Assembly: GCA_024280215.1 (NCBI GenBank)
Contig: JAJRQO010000042.1
Coordinates: 1 to 64,000, forward strand
DNA length: 64,000 nt
Reading direction: 5' to 3'
Source: Candidatus Zixiibacteriota bacterium
Lineage (GTDB): Bacteria; Zixibacteria; MSB-5A5; GN15; FEB-12
Both the position numbers and the translations under genes were made by a program. A model generated the notes under the pieces. That model saw nothing but the letters and a program-made list of their open reading frames with translations, ran no database searches and was not told the DNA's origin. Below, in pieces: positions 34,993 to 43,367 of this stretch (the first letter of the stretch is position 1; each line of letters opens with the position of its first letter).

Positions 34993-35024
34993 TGAGCAGT
35001 CAGGAACCCATTCCTGACTGCTCA
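34993..35024. repeat. 14-bp perfect hairpin with CCCA loop
   Basis: TGAGCAGTCAGGAA (34993-35006) pairs with TTCCTGACTGCTCA (35011-35024). There is no adjacent T-run on either strand. It shares the TCAGGA/TCCTGA words with the composite hairpin repeats on either side. It could stabilise the 3' end of the rluD message. Confidence 0.75.
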
Positions 35025-35035
35025 CGATAATTCTA

Positions 35036-35135
35036 TTGTTTCGTCAGTTCCTGATTCCGCTTCAGCGGGATTGTGAACTGATGAATAGGTGTCTGGTCAC
35101 AATTTACTAAAAGTAAATCAGGACCTGACACAACG
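35036..35135. repeat. Composite hairpin repeat, copy 2
   Basis: Second copy of the unit at 34362-34463. The first arm (35046-35081) is nearly identical; the second arm keeps the outer GTGTC...GACAC pairing but has a different inside (ATTTACT/AGTAAAT), so pairing is conserved more than sequence. Confidence 0.65.
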
Positions 35136-35164
35136 TAAAATATTATTATTTTAAATAGTACTTT

Positions 35165-36145
35165 CTATGCACCTTCATTGTTCAACATATTGATAACTTT
35201 ATTATAATCATCAGGAATCTTCGCTTCAAGTTCAATCTTCTCGCTCGTTATCGGATGTATGAAAGCGATTTTCTGAGCATGCAACGCCTGACGTTTGAGC
35301 GTTCCCAACAACCGTTTGGCAAGAGGTCGTTCAGGACCAAAAATACCTTTGTGCCATTTATCCCGACCACCATATTCATTATCACCAAAGACAGGATGCC
35401 CTAAATGCGAAAAATGTACCCGAATCTGATGTGTCCGTCCAGTCTGCAAATTCACTTCCAAAAGGTCGTATGTTCTATATCTGCTCAACAGTTTATAATC
35501 GGTAATAGCTTCACGAGATCCAACATTTGTCACCGTCATTTTCCGACGGTCATTTATCGACCGACCAATCGGAAGATTTATCTCGCCCGAATCATCTTTC
35601 ATATGTCCACAAATCAAAGCAAGATAGGTTCGTTTTACTTCTCGTGCCTGAATTGCTTCTTGTAATTTAAGATGTACCTTATCATCTTTGGCAATTAAAA
35701 GAAGCCCCGAGGTATCTTTATCTAAGCGATGAACAATCCCAGGTCTGTCTTTATCGGTTGATTGAGACAATGATTTCAAATGAAAAAGCAACGCATTTAC
35801 AAGCGTCCCGCTTTTGTTTCCAGTTCCAGGATGAGTCACCAAACCAGCTTGCTTATTGACCACAGCTAAGTATTCATCTTCAAAAACAATATCAAGCGGT
35901 ATATCTTCAGGCTCTAACAAAATTTCTTCAGGAGGAGCAATAGAGATAATAATCGTGTCATGCGGTTTGACTTTGATTTTTTTATTCGCTTCTACACCAT
36001 TAATAATAATTGCATGGTCAGCAATCAAATTTTGAATTTTACTGCGGGTCAGTTCTAAATCAGGATGCGAGGCGAGGTATGAATCCAAACGTTCTGATTC
36101 AGTGCCTTCATCGACGATAATTTCAATTTTTTCTATTTCATTCAT
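35165..36145 (-). CDS. rluD: 23S rRNA pseudouridine synthase, RluA/RluD family
   Basis: The N-terminal S4 RNA-binding domain (RLDSYLASHPDLELTRSKIQ to about residue 75) precedes the pseudouridine synthase domain. The catalytic motif GIVHRLDKDTSGLLL carries the essential Asp, and LQTGRTHQIRVHFSHLGHPV is the conserved RluA-family tail. Length 326 is standard for RluD, which modifies 23S helix 69, but the exact target is inferred. Upstream and downstream are repeat-rich spacers. Confidence 0.93.
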   Translation of the reverse strand: MNEIEKIEIIVDEGTESERLDSYLASHPDLELTRSKIQNLIADHAIIINGVEANKKIKVKPHDTIIISIAPPEEILLEPEDIPLDIVFEDEYLAVVNKQAGLVTHPGTGNKSGTLVNALLFHLKSLSQSTDKDRPGIVHRLDKDTSGLLLIAKDDKVHLKLQEAIQAREVKRTYLALICGHMKDDSGEINLPIGRSINDRRKMTVTNVGSREAITDYKLLSRYRTYDLLEVNLQTGRTHQIRVHFSHLGHPVFGDNEYGGRDKWHKGIFGPERPLAKRLLGTLKRQALHAQKIAFIHPITSEKIELEAKIPDDYNKVINMLNNEGA

Positions 36146-36610
36146 ACAGACAACAAACGATTTTTGTCCAATAAAGTCAAGTTGTCAGATTATTGGAGTA
36201 ATTTGACCCTTCGACAAGCTCACATCTTGCAAGCTGTTCAAGGTAACTCTTTTTTTGTAGGGAACTGGCATGCCTGTTCCATTTTAGACAGGGCAATGCC
36301 CTGTCGGTACAATTTAAAAAGGTTCGGGCATGCCCGAACCCTACAATTTTTTTAGGGTTTGTATAATTGTCATTTCCAGCCTGCAGGCTGTTCCCCTCTT
36401 TTAAGAGGGGATTAAGGGGAGTTTTTGTTTTTACAATACGTCATACTGAGCTTGTCGAAGTATGCACCACTAATTCGTAGGTCGGCGTTCCGATTCTATA
36501 AAATATAATTGTGAGAAACCCGACATCCTCCCCAACTCCTCTCCGGCAGAGCCGTAGTCCAGAGCAGCAACATATCAAAGTAATTTAACTCATCTACTGT
36601 TGCACTTGTG
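36146..36610. other. Gene-free spacer rich in palindromic repeats
   Basis: No supported gene. It holds a TTCGACAAGCTC-type repeat (36205-36240), three GC-rich palindromes in a row (36261-36280, 36287-36305, 36321-36340), a GTCATACTGAG-type repeat (36439-36465) and a GTAGGTCGGCGTTCCG...GAGAAACCCGAC unit (36477-36526). Short open frames here coincide with the repeats and look like chance. Confidence 0.7.
36261..36340. repeat. Run of three GC-rich palindromes
   Basis: GGAACTGGCATGCCTGTTCC (one mismatched pair), GACAGGGCAATGCCCTGTC (perfect 9-bp arms) and GGTTCGGGCATGCCCGAACC (perfect 20-bp palindrome), the outer two within GTAGGG...CCCTACA flanks. A fourth of the same style, GGAACAGGCTTGCCTGTTCC, is at 37961-37980. 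Confidence 0.8.
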
Positions 36611-37546
36611 CTAATCTATAACACCTATTATTTCACCTAGATCATCTACAAATAATTCAGTTTCTGTTTGGTTAGAAAAATCGTACAATAAAACTTTCAT
36701 TTTATTAACATGAAGAGTAAATGTAGGGTGATGGCGTTTTCCTATCAAATACTTAAACTCATCTACTTTATAGACTGTAATCGGTATTATCTCATCACAT
36801 CGTATTTCTTTTTCAACAGTATATGTATCATTTAGTAATCGAAGCTTATGATCCTGTTTAGAATAGACTAATACGTCAGAACTGTTCACTGGTATAACAG
36901 GTATTTCACCTTGATAAAGAGTATCAATAGTGCCATTAGCGATGTTGTATTTCAGAGCAAATTCTCGTTTGTTGTAATAAAAATTATTCCCAGAACTATC
37001 AATAAAACCATTTTGAAAATAATAATGCTCATTTCTGAACAATGAATCAACGAAGTACAGAGAATCAGTATTAACGTTATATAGAGTATAAAAATATAAA
37101 AACCCAGTCCATCTTGGATATTTACTATTTTTTATACTCTGGTAAACAGTTGTCTTAAAAGAAGTGATACCTGCATCTTGATTACATGTACCATATAATT
37201 TCTCAACTTCTAGAGAGTTAACATTATATTTATCAATAATAGTATTGGAACTTAAATCAACACTCATATTCTCCGCTGAGAACATATAATCATCTGGCCA
37301 GTGTTGTTTTCTATCCACGGGTTTAGTTTTAAGTTCTCCGCACCAAAGATACCCTACTTTATCCCAATAATCTTCCTTGATAATAAATTTCTTATCTTTA
37401 GAAGTGTCGTAAAGAAACACTTTCCCTGGCTGTTTTAAAGAACTACGTGTAATATATTTAACTTTAAAACCTATATCATTCGATGAACACGATAGACCTA
37501 ATGATATTATGAATATAATTAGAATGAGAAATATTTTATTTGCCAT
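36611..37546 (-). CDS. Putative lipoprotein of unknown function
   Basis: 311 residues. The N-terminus MANKIFLILIIFIISLGLSC is a signal sequence ending in LSC followed by SSND, a likely lipoprotein cleavage site although it departs from the classic lipobox at -3. The mature part is rich in aromatic residues and beta-strand patterns with recurring DSLYFVDS- and SSGNNFYYN-like units, as in extracytoplasmic beta-propellers. No family was recognised and no operon partner is adjacent. Confidence 0.65.
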   Translation of the reverse strand: MANKIFLILIIFIISLGLSCSSNDIGFKVKYITRSSLKQPGKVFLYDTSKDKKFIIKEDYWDKVGYLWCGELKTKPVDRKQHWPDDYMFSAENMSVDLSSNTIIDKYNVNSLEVEKLYGTCNQDAGITSFKTTVYQSIKNSKYPRWTGFLYFYTLYNVNTDSLYFVDSLFRNEHYYFQNGFIDSSGNNFYYNKREFALKYNIANGTIDTLYQGEIPVIPVNSSDVLVYSKQDHKLRLLNDTYTVEKEIRCDEIIPITVYKVDEFKYLIGKRHHPTFTLHVNKMKVLLYDFSNQTETELFVDDLGEIIGVID

Positions 37547-38143
37547 ATCTTAAAAACGACATATTAGAGTGTGATGTCAATTATAAAAGATGAGATTGCC
37601 ACGGCAACAAGTCACAATGTGACAAGTTGCCTCGCAATGACTATCGCACGAAAACTTTCCCTACACATCCACCACAGATTCACACACTCCCCTGTGTTAT
37701 ACGAAGCTAAATAATTTCTTAAATGAAATTTATTGTCAGACGAGGACGTCTGCCATGCACATATTTTCATAAATCTTTGTCGGGTTTCTCGATTTTGAAA
37801 TCTAACGATTTCAAATCAACGGAACGCCGACCTACGTGGAGGAACGAGTAATCAAAAAACTTAAATTTGACAAAACAAAGCCAATGTGCTGTAAGATAAA
37901 GAGAACTATTTGATTACAAAGAAATAGTTGTTTCGCAAATGGTGGATAACTCTTTTGTAGGGAACAGGCTTGCCTGTTCCGTTTAGAATTATCGTAGGTC
38001 GAGTTCACAAACCGACCGATAGGTGGGTATCGAACCCGACAAACTGTTCATCTATGTAACATGTCGGGTTCTGCATTCGCTATGGCGAATACTGTGAACC
38101 CGACCTACAAAAAAATTGAAATAAGGGATGACATGATGAAAAT
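37547..38143. other. Gene-free spacer with several GTAGGTCG-type repeats
   Basis: About 600 bases without a supported gene. It contains a CAACAAGTCACAATGTGACA-type palindrome near 37600, repeat units at 37776-37836, 37993-38043 and 38062-38109, and the palindrome at 37961-37980. The last unit sits just after the pdxJ-like gene and could act as its mRNA 3' structure; it has no clean T-run. Confidence 0.65.
37776..37836. repeat. GTAGGTCG...CCCGAC intergenic palindromic repeat, copy 2
   Basis: Nearly identical inverted copy of 169-229, including the inner palindrome GAAATCTAACGATTTC. Differences are confined to a few bases near the GTAGGTCG end. Confidence 0.75.
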
Positions 38144-38860
38144 TTACTTTTTCAACAGCGATAGCATATCTTCAATGGCGGTTTTTAAACCAAGCAACAA
38201 CGCTTTTGAAACAATAGCATCGCCGATAATAAATGACTCAAACATCTGCAATTCAACAAGTGGCTGGATATTTTTATAATGCAACCCCTCTGCCCCATAA
38301 AGCGAAAGAGAATGTTTATGTGCCGATTGTGTGGCTCTATCAATTCGATCAAGCTCCGCTTGGGCATCCTCTGTAGTTCTTGCGGCAGCATACCCCGAAC
38401 AATTGATAAGCACTAAAGATGCTCCCGCTTTGGCTGCCCCTTTGATTTCATCGGACTCAGGCTCGACAAAATAACCAACCTCAACCCCCACCGCCTGCAG
38501 TTGATTGGTCATAGTTTTATAATCAACAGGAGTAGAGTTAAAATCAATCGGTGACAATGGAGAATCAGAATCAGCATGGTCAGCAGCAAAAATCACCGTA
38601 TGCGGTTTCAGTTCAATAATTTTTTGAATCGCCTCATCAGATGGTGGCATGACAATAATAAGTTTTGATTTGACCATTCCTTTGAGCAGATACAGATCAC
38701 GCTCTTTAATATATTTTCGGTCACGGCGAAACTGCACCGCAATAGCATCAACCCCAAACAACTCACCAAGCATTGCAAGTTGGGATGGGTCAGGTTCATT
38801 TTGTCTTGAGGCTTGGCGAAGCACCGCAGCCATATCTACATTTAAAGTCAAAGTCGACAT
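38144..38860 (-). CDS. PdxJ-fold protein lacking the catalytic residues
   Basis: 238 residues that align over their full length with pyridoxine 5'-phosphate synthase: LNVDMAAVLRQASRQNEPDP, AVQFRRDRKYIKERD, GYFVEPESDEIKGAAKAGAS, ARTTEDAQAELDRI, GLHYKNIQPL and IIGDAIVSKALLLGL. Yet residues that do chemistry in E. coli PdxJ (His10, His45, Glu72, His193; numbering from memory) are Met, Gln, Val and Glu here, and GHAIIGRA has become GDAIVSKA. The TIM-barrel fold should remain but PNP synthesis is unlikely. AAAGGA precedes ATG. It is the last gene of the ftsE-rsmA run. An altered function, or a scaffold or regulator role, is inferred. Confidence 0.8.
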   Translation of the reverse strand: MSTLTLNVDMAAVLRQASRQNEPDPSQLAMLGELFGVDAIAVQFRRDRKYIKERDLYLLKGMVKSKLIIVMPPSDEAIQKIIELKPHTVIFAADHADSDSPLSPIDFNSTPVDYKTMTNQLQAVGVEVGYFVEPESDEIKGAAKAGASLVLINCSGYAAARTTEDAQAELDRIDRATQSAHKHSLSLYGAEGLHYKNIQPLVELQMFESFIIGDAIVSKALLLGLKTAIEDMLSLLKK

Positions 38861-38908
38861 AATATATTCCTTTATATTATTGCACTTATAAACGGTTGAA
38901 ATTGTTAA

Positions 38909-39712
38909 TTAGTTCTTATACGGAAGAATATTACGAATGACGAATAAATTAGTCAATTTTAAAAAGTTTTCGATTGAAATTTGTTCCGCACGAACTTTTT
39001 CGTCAAGCCCACACTCTGCTAAGATAGCGATGTTCTCATCAGATTTTTCAATCAACGAACGGGTCAGATTATTAAGAAGTGTTTTACGACGTTGTGAAAA
39101 TGACGCTCGCACAACCTGTTCAAACAGATCAGGATGTTCAATCTCAACGTCAGCTTTTGGGACTAACTTTACAATAGATGATTCCACTTTGGGTGGTGGA
39201 GAAAAATGTTTTGCTGAAATGTCAAACAGCAGCTCGACATCAAAATAAAGTTGAGAAAATATCGCGAGTGGCGACCAATCTTTGTTACCAGGTTTTGCCG
39301 ACAGACGCAAAGCAACTTCTTTTTGAGTCATAAAAAATGCCGATTGAATATCATTGCGACGCTCACATGCCCACTCGATAACAGGCGTGGTAATATTATA
39401 CGGAAGATTGCCAACCAAAATGTAGTTGTCAAAATCAGGTTCGTACAATAAAAAATCTTGATGGATAATTTCTACATTTGGGTGCTTTGACAGAAGTTTG
39501 GTGAGATAACCGATTAAATCATTATCAAACTCAATAGCGGTAACAATTGCCTGCGACTCAGCAAGCGGAAGGGTTATCGCTCCACGCCCAGCACCGATTT
39601 CTATAATACGAGAACCTTGTCGCGGATTGATTGCATCAATAATTTTTTGAATGACATCCTGAGATTTTAAAAAATTTTGTCCAAATCTTTTTTTGGCACG
39701 GTAACTTGCCAT
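38909..39712 (-). CDS. rsmA: 16S rRNA dimethyladenosine transferase RsmA (KsgA)
   Basis: Dimethylates A1518 and A1519 of 16S rRNA. KKRFGQNFLKSQDVIQKI is the family N-terminus, IIEIGAGRGAITLPLA the SAM motif, and VGNLPYNITTPVIEW contains the catalytic NLPY. The small C-terminal helical domain has VRASFSQRRKTLLNNL. Length 267. It begins three bases after tatD ends. Confidence 0.97.
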   Translation of the reverse strand: MASYRAKKRFGQNFLKSQDVIQKIIDAINPRQGSRIIEIGAGRGAITLPLAESQAIVTAIEFDNDLIGYLTKLLSKHPNVEIIHQDFLLYEPDFDNYILVGNLPYNITTPVIEWACERRNDIQSAFFMTQKEVALRLSAKPGNKDWSPLAIFSQLYFDVELLFDISAKHFSPPPKVESSIVKLVPKADVEIEHPDLFEQVVRASFSQRRKTLLNNLTRSLIEKSDENIAILAECGLDEKVRAEQISIENFLKLTNLFVIRNILPYKN

Positions 39713-39715
39713 AGT

Positions 39716-40492
39716 TTAGTCCCCGAACGTTTCTACAAGTTTAAAAAGTTTCTGCACCGTTCGGTCGACTGTTTTTTCAACTTCGCCCACATCGATTTGT
39801 CTAATGTCGGCAAGATGTTTATAGACATGCTTCACCAACGCAGGTCGATTGGTTTTGCCTCGGTATGGCACAGGGGTCAAGAATGGAGAGTCTGTTTCAA
39901 GCAGTAACTTTTCAAGCGGAACCTCACGAGCGACATCGGCCATAGTAGCATTTTTATAGGTGATGATACCACCGACCGAAATGACAAAACCTAAATCAAA
40001 AACTTTTTGTGCTTCTTCAACAGTCCCAGGGAAACAATGAAAAACTCCCCCAGGTAAATCAAAAGCATAATCTTTGACTATCTCGTAGGTATCATCAAAT
40101 GCTTCACGGGTATGAATGACAATCGGAAGTTTAACCTCGACCGCCATTTCAAGTTGTTGTTTGAAAACTTTTCGCTGGACATCACGAGGTGAATGGTCTC
40201 GGTAATAATCAAGTCCGATTTCGCCAACAGCGACGACTTTTTTTTCAGATGTCATTGCTTTGATTTTTGCGAGAACTTCGTCACTCGAATGATTGGCATC
40301 ACTCGGATGCACCCCAACTGCGGCGAAGACGGCATCGTACTCTTTGGCATAGGCAACAGAAATTTCTGATGATTGTAAATCGGTTCCAATATTTATAATT
40401 GTATGGACGCCATTATCGATTGCATTAGCAACCATGTCAGCGACAGAACCTGATTTTTCTATATAGTTCAGATGGCAATGTGAGTCAATCAT
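39716..40492 (-). CDS. tatD: TatD-family metal-dependent hydrolase
   Basis: TIM-barrel DNase-like hydrolase. IDSHCHLNY is the HxH metal motif, GEIGLDYYRD the Glu ligand region, VIHTREAFDD and GVFHCFPGT the His ligands, and LETDSPFLTP the final Asp ligand. Length 258 is typical. It shares one base with the metG stop region. 3'-5' nuclease activity is known for some members. Confidence 0.95.
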   Translation of the reverse strand: MIDSHCHLNYIEKSGSVADMVANAIDNGVHTIINIGTDLQSSEISVAYAKEYDAVFAAVGVHPSDANHSSDEVLAKIKAMTSEKKVVAVGEIGLDYYRDHSPRDVQRKVFKQQLEMAVEVKLPIVIHTREAFDDTYEIVKDYAFDLPGGVFHCFPGTVEEAQKVFDLGFVISVGGIITYKNATMADVAREVPLEKLLLETDSPFLTPVPYRGKTNRPALVKHVYKHLADIRQIDVGEVEKTVDRTVQKLFKLVETFGD

Positions 40493-42408
40493 CAGCTAAC
40501 TTTGGCACCCGCTGGTAAGTCATCCGATGGCATCAACAGCGTCAGCTTTTTACCTTTTTTAGCAGCTAACAACATTCCATTAGATTCGATACCTCGAATA
40601 GTCGCAGGCTTCAAATTGGCGACTAAGACAACTTTCATCCCTTTGATTTTTTCAGGAGGATAATGCTCAGCAACGCCCGCAACGACCTGACGAGTTTCAT
40701 CCCCTACGTTTACTTGAAGTTTCAACAAACGGTCGGCACCCTCAACTTTTTCCGCTTCTAAAACTTCTGCAACAACTAACTTTACTTTTCCAAAATCAGA
40801 AATATCAATCAAGTTATCATCATTTTGTTTGACTGACTCTTGTTTCTTTTTCTCTAAAGCTTTTATATCTATACGAGGAAAAACAACATCTTCAATTTGT
40901 ACAGATGCTCCTGGCTTGAGATCAAAGAAAGTATTAGCACTTTCGAGCGTTAAAGTAGAATCATCAAGTGAAAATACTTTTCTTATTTCACGCATTTTGT
41001 TCGGCATAATAGGAAACAGAATAATAGAAACTATTCGTATAACTTCAGCACATGCATATAACACTCCACCTGCTTCTTCGAGTTTTCCATCTTTGACAAG
41101 CTTCCATGGAGCCTTATCATTAAAATATTTATTCGTAAAGCGAATCAAATCAATCGCTTCATCTATCGCTTTTGAAAGTCTAAAATGTTTTATATGAGAA
41201 TAGGCGGCGTTTGGAACAGGTTCTGTTCTTTCCATTATTTCGGTAATTACTTTAGCATCTCTATTCGGACTTGGAAGTTTACCGTCGAAGTTGACAAGAA
41301 CCATTTTGGCAACTCGAGAAACCAAATTACCAAGGTCATTTGCTAAATCGGAATTATATTTTTCCGCAAACCGTTTTGCCTGCACGTCACCATCGACCCC
41401 AAATGGAAACTGAGTCAGTAACAGGTATCTGGCTCCGTCTATGCCAAATTGTTCGACAGTTTCATTCGGGTCAATCGTATTGCCTAATGTTTTAGACATT
41501 TTCTCACCGTCTACGGTAAAGAAGCCATGTAAAAACATGGTACTCGGAAGTTTCACACCAGCCGCCAAAAGCATTGCAGGCCAAAAAAGAGTATGAAATT
41601 TCAAAATATCTTTTGCCATCAGATGCACAACTTCACCATCATTCCACCATTTATTAAAAGTAGTCTCATCATCTCCATAACCAATAGCAGAGATATAATT
41701 TGAAAGAGCATCGACCCATACATAAGCGACCTGCTCTTTATCAAATGATAATGGAACCCCCCACTTGACCCGTTCACGGGAAAGAGAAAAGTCAGGAATA
41801 TCCTGATTGATAAGCCCAAGCACTTCACGTTTTCTTTCATCAGGAAGAATCCGCAATTCATCTGTTTCTATAAGTTTTTTTATCTTAGGTAAAAAAGCAG
41901 AAAGTCTAAAAAAATAATTTTTTTCTTTTAAGGCATCAGGTTTTACTTTGTGATCAGGACAAAGTCCATCTACTAATTCTTTTTCAGTAATAAATTTTTC
42001 ACATCCAGTACAATACAGGCCTTCATAATCAGCAGAATAGACTACATCCTGTCCGTCATCTGTTTTGGCAGAACGCATAGCATCTAATATTTTCCAAACT
42101 GCTTTTTTATGACGTTCTGATGTTGTCCGAATAAAATAATCGTTTTCAATATTTAACTTTTTTAATACATCTTGAAAAGAGACTACAATTTTATTACAAT
42201 AATCGATTTCAGTCATACCTGATGCAGCTGCCACTTCAGCAACTTTATTGCCATGTTCATCTGTGCCAGTTAGAAAAAAAACTTCCCGTCCAGCAATTTT
42301 ATGAAAACGGGAAATCATATCTACAGCAATAGATGTATATGCATGCCCTATATGGGGGACATCGTTTATATAATAAATAGGGGTTGTAATATAAAGTGGT
42401 TTAGCCAA
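40492..42408 (-). CDS. metG: Methionyl-tRNA synthetase MetG
   Basis: Class I synthetase. YYINDVPHIGHAYTSIA has the HIGH motif, CTGCEKFITEKELVDGLCPD is the zinc knuckle, VHLMAKDILKFHTLFWP lies by the active site, and KMSKTLGN is the KMSKS loop. After the anticodon-binding helical domain, the C-terminus from about residue 530 (DISDFGKVKLVVAEVLEAEK) is an OB-fold tRNA-binding dimerisation domain. Length 638. Confidence 0.98.
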   Translation of the reverse strand: MAKPLYITTPIYYINDVPHIGHAYTSIAVDMISRFHKIAGREVFFLTGTDEHGNKVAEVAAASGMTEIDYCNKIVVSFQDVLKKLNIENDYFIRTTSERHKKAVWKILDAMRSAKTDDGQDVVYSADYEGLYCTGCEKFITEKELVDGLCPDHKVKPDALKEKNYFFRLSAFLPKIKKLIETDELRILPDERKREVLGLINQDIPDFSLSRERVKWGVPLSFDKEQVAYVWVDALSNYISAIGYGDDETTFNKWWNDGEVVHLMAKDILKFHTLFWPAMLLAAGVKLPSTMFLHGFFTVDGEKMSKTLGNTIDPNETVEQFGIDGARYLLLTQFPFGVDGDVQAKRFAEKYNSDLANDLGNLVSRVAKMVLVNFDGKLPSPNRDAKVITEIMERTEPVPNAAYSHIKHFRLSKAIDEAIDLIRFTNKYFNDKAPWKLVKDGKLEEAGGVLYACAEVIRIVSIILFPIMPNKMREIRKVFSLDDSTLTLESANTFFDLKPGASVQIEDVVFPRIDIKALEKKKQESVKQNDDNLIDISDFGKVKLVVAEVLEAEKVEGADRLLKLQVNVGDETRQVVAGVAEHYPPEKIKGMKVVLVANLKPATIRGIESNGMLLAAKKGKKLTLLMPSDDLPAGAKVS

Positions 42409-42432
42409 AACTATCTCCAGTTCACAAAAGTT

Positions 42433-43338
42433 CTAATTATTGGAATCATCAAGTTTTTTAATATCTGCTTTACTATTCTCGCCTTCATCAACTTCATCTA
42501 AGCGAGGTTTTTCTATTGAATTTCTATCTCTTCGTGCTTTGTCGACATTTATAATATCTTCGGCAGATGAACGAATCATGACACCCTCGGCATCACGAAT
42601 CACCGCTTCTTCATTGAAAATATCAATACGAGTAATAACTCCATCGCCGTTTTTTGTTTTGACTCTTGTACCTGGTTGAGGAAACATCCCTTTGACTGTT
42701 TCATAGGTCTCAGTTTCATAACGCAAACAACAAAGCAGTCTGCCACAATTTCCAGAAATCTTAGATGGATTCAAAGGTAAGTCTTGATCACGGGCATGTT
42801 GGGTAGAGATTGGCTTGAAGTCAGCAATAAATGTATTACAGCATTGTCTGAGACCGCAAATACCTATACCACCAAGCCGACGTGCTTCATCACGAACACC
42901 AATCTGCCTGAGTTCGATTCGGGTTTTATAACGTGATGCTAATTCTTTTACTAACTCTCTGAAATCAACACGATGATCAGCAGTAAAAAAGACGGTCATC
43001 TTGTTGCCATCAAATTGCCATTCAATGTCGACAATTTTCATTTTCAGTTTGTGCTTTTTTATCATATCCAATATTTCAGATTTGTTAATCTTCTCTTTTT
43101 CCTGAAGAGTATCAAAATCTGTAATGTCAGTTTCCGATGCTGGACGTAATATCGAACGAGGTTTTTGACTTTCTTGAAATTCACGTTCGACATCAACTTT
43201 TTTTGAAAGTATCCCAATATCTTCACCACGCTCAGCTTGAATAATGACAAGTTCAGTGAGATTTAAAGAATGATAATATGTATTATAAAAGTACTCTTTA
43301 CGAGAACCTTTAAATTCTACTAAATAAAGTTCAGCCAA
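42433..43338 (-). CDS. ricT: PSP1-domain protein RicT (YaaT)
   Basis: 301 residues. The central PSP1 domain contains VDFRELVKELASRYKTRIEL and the Cys-rich block GICGLRQCCNTF followed by SGNCGRLLCCLRYE, whose cysteines bind Fe-S in the Ric (YlbF-YmcA-YaaT) complex of Bacillus. An SH3-like region (PGTRVKTKNGDGVITRIDI) follows. In Bacillus the complex affects mRNA maturation by RNase Y. Position next to holB and metG is widely conserved. Confidence 0.9.
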   Translation of the reverse strand: MAELYLVEFKGSRKEYFYNTYYHSLNLTELVIIQAERGEDIGILSKKVDVEREFQESQKPRSILRPASETDITDFDTLQEKEKINKSEILDMIKKHKLKMKIVDIEWQFDGNKMTVFFTADHRVDFRELVKELASRYKTRIELRQIGVRDEARRLGGIGICGLRQCCNTFIADFKPISTQHARDQDLPLNPSKISGNCGRLLCCLRYETETYETVKGMFPQPGTRVKTKNGDGVITRIDIFNEEAVIRDAEGVMIRSSAEDIINVDKARRDRNSIEKPRLDEVDEGENSKADIKKLDDSNN

Positions 43339-43367
43339 TTATAGCTCCTTGATAGAACTGCGTTTTT

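Noticed and set aside
36146-36610. CRISPR-like repeat array
   Set aside because: The repeats are unequal palindromes of different families with no regular spacer length or shared direct repeat, and no cas gene is near.
38062-38109. Intrinsic terminator of the pdxJ-like gene
   Set aside because: The hairpin is a dispersed repeat and, reading the minus strand, the T-run precedes the hairpin instead of following it.
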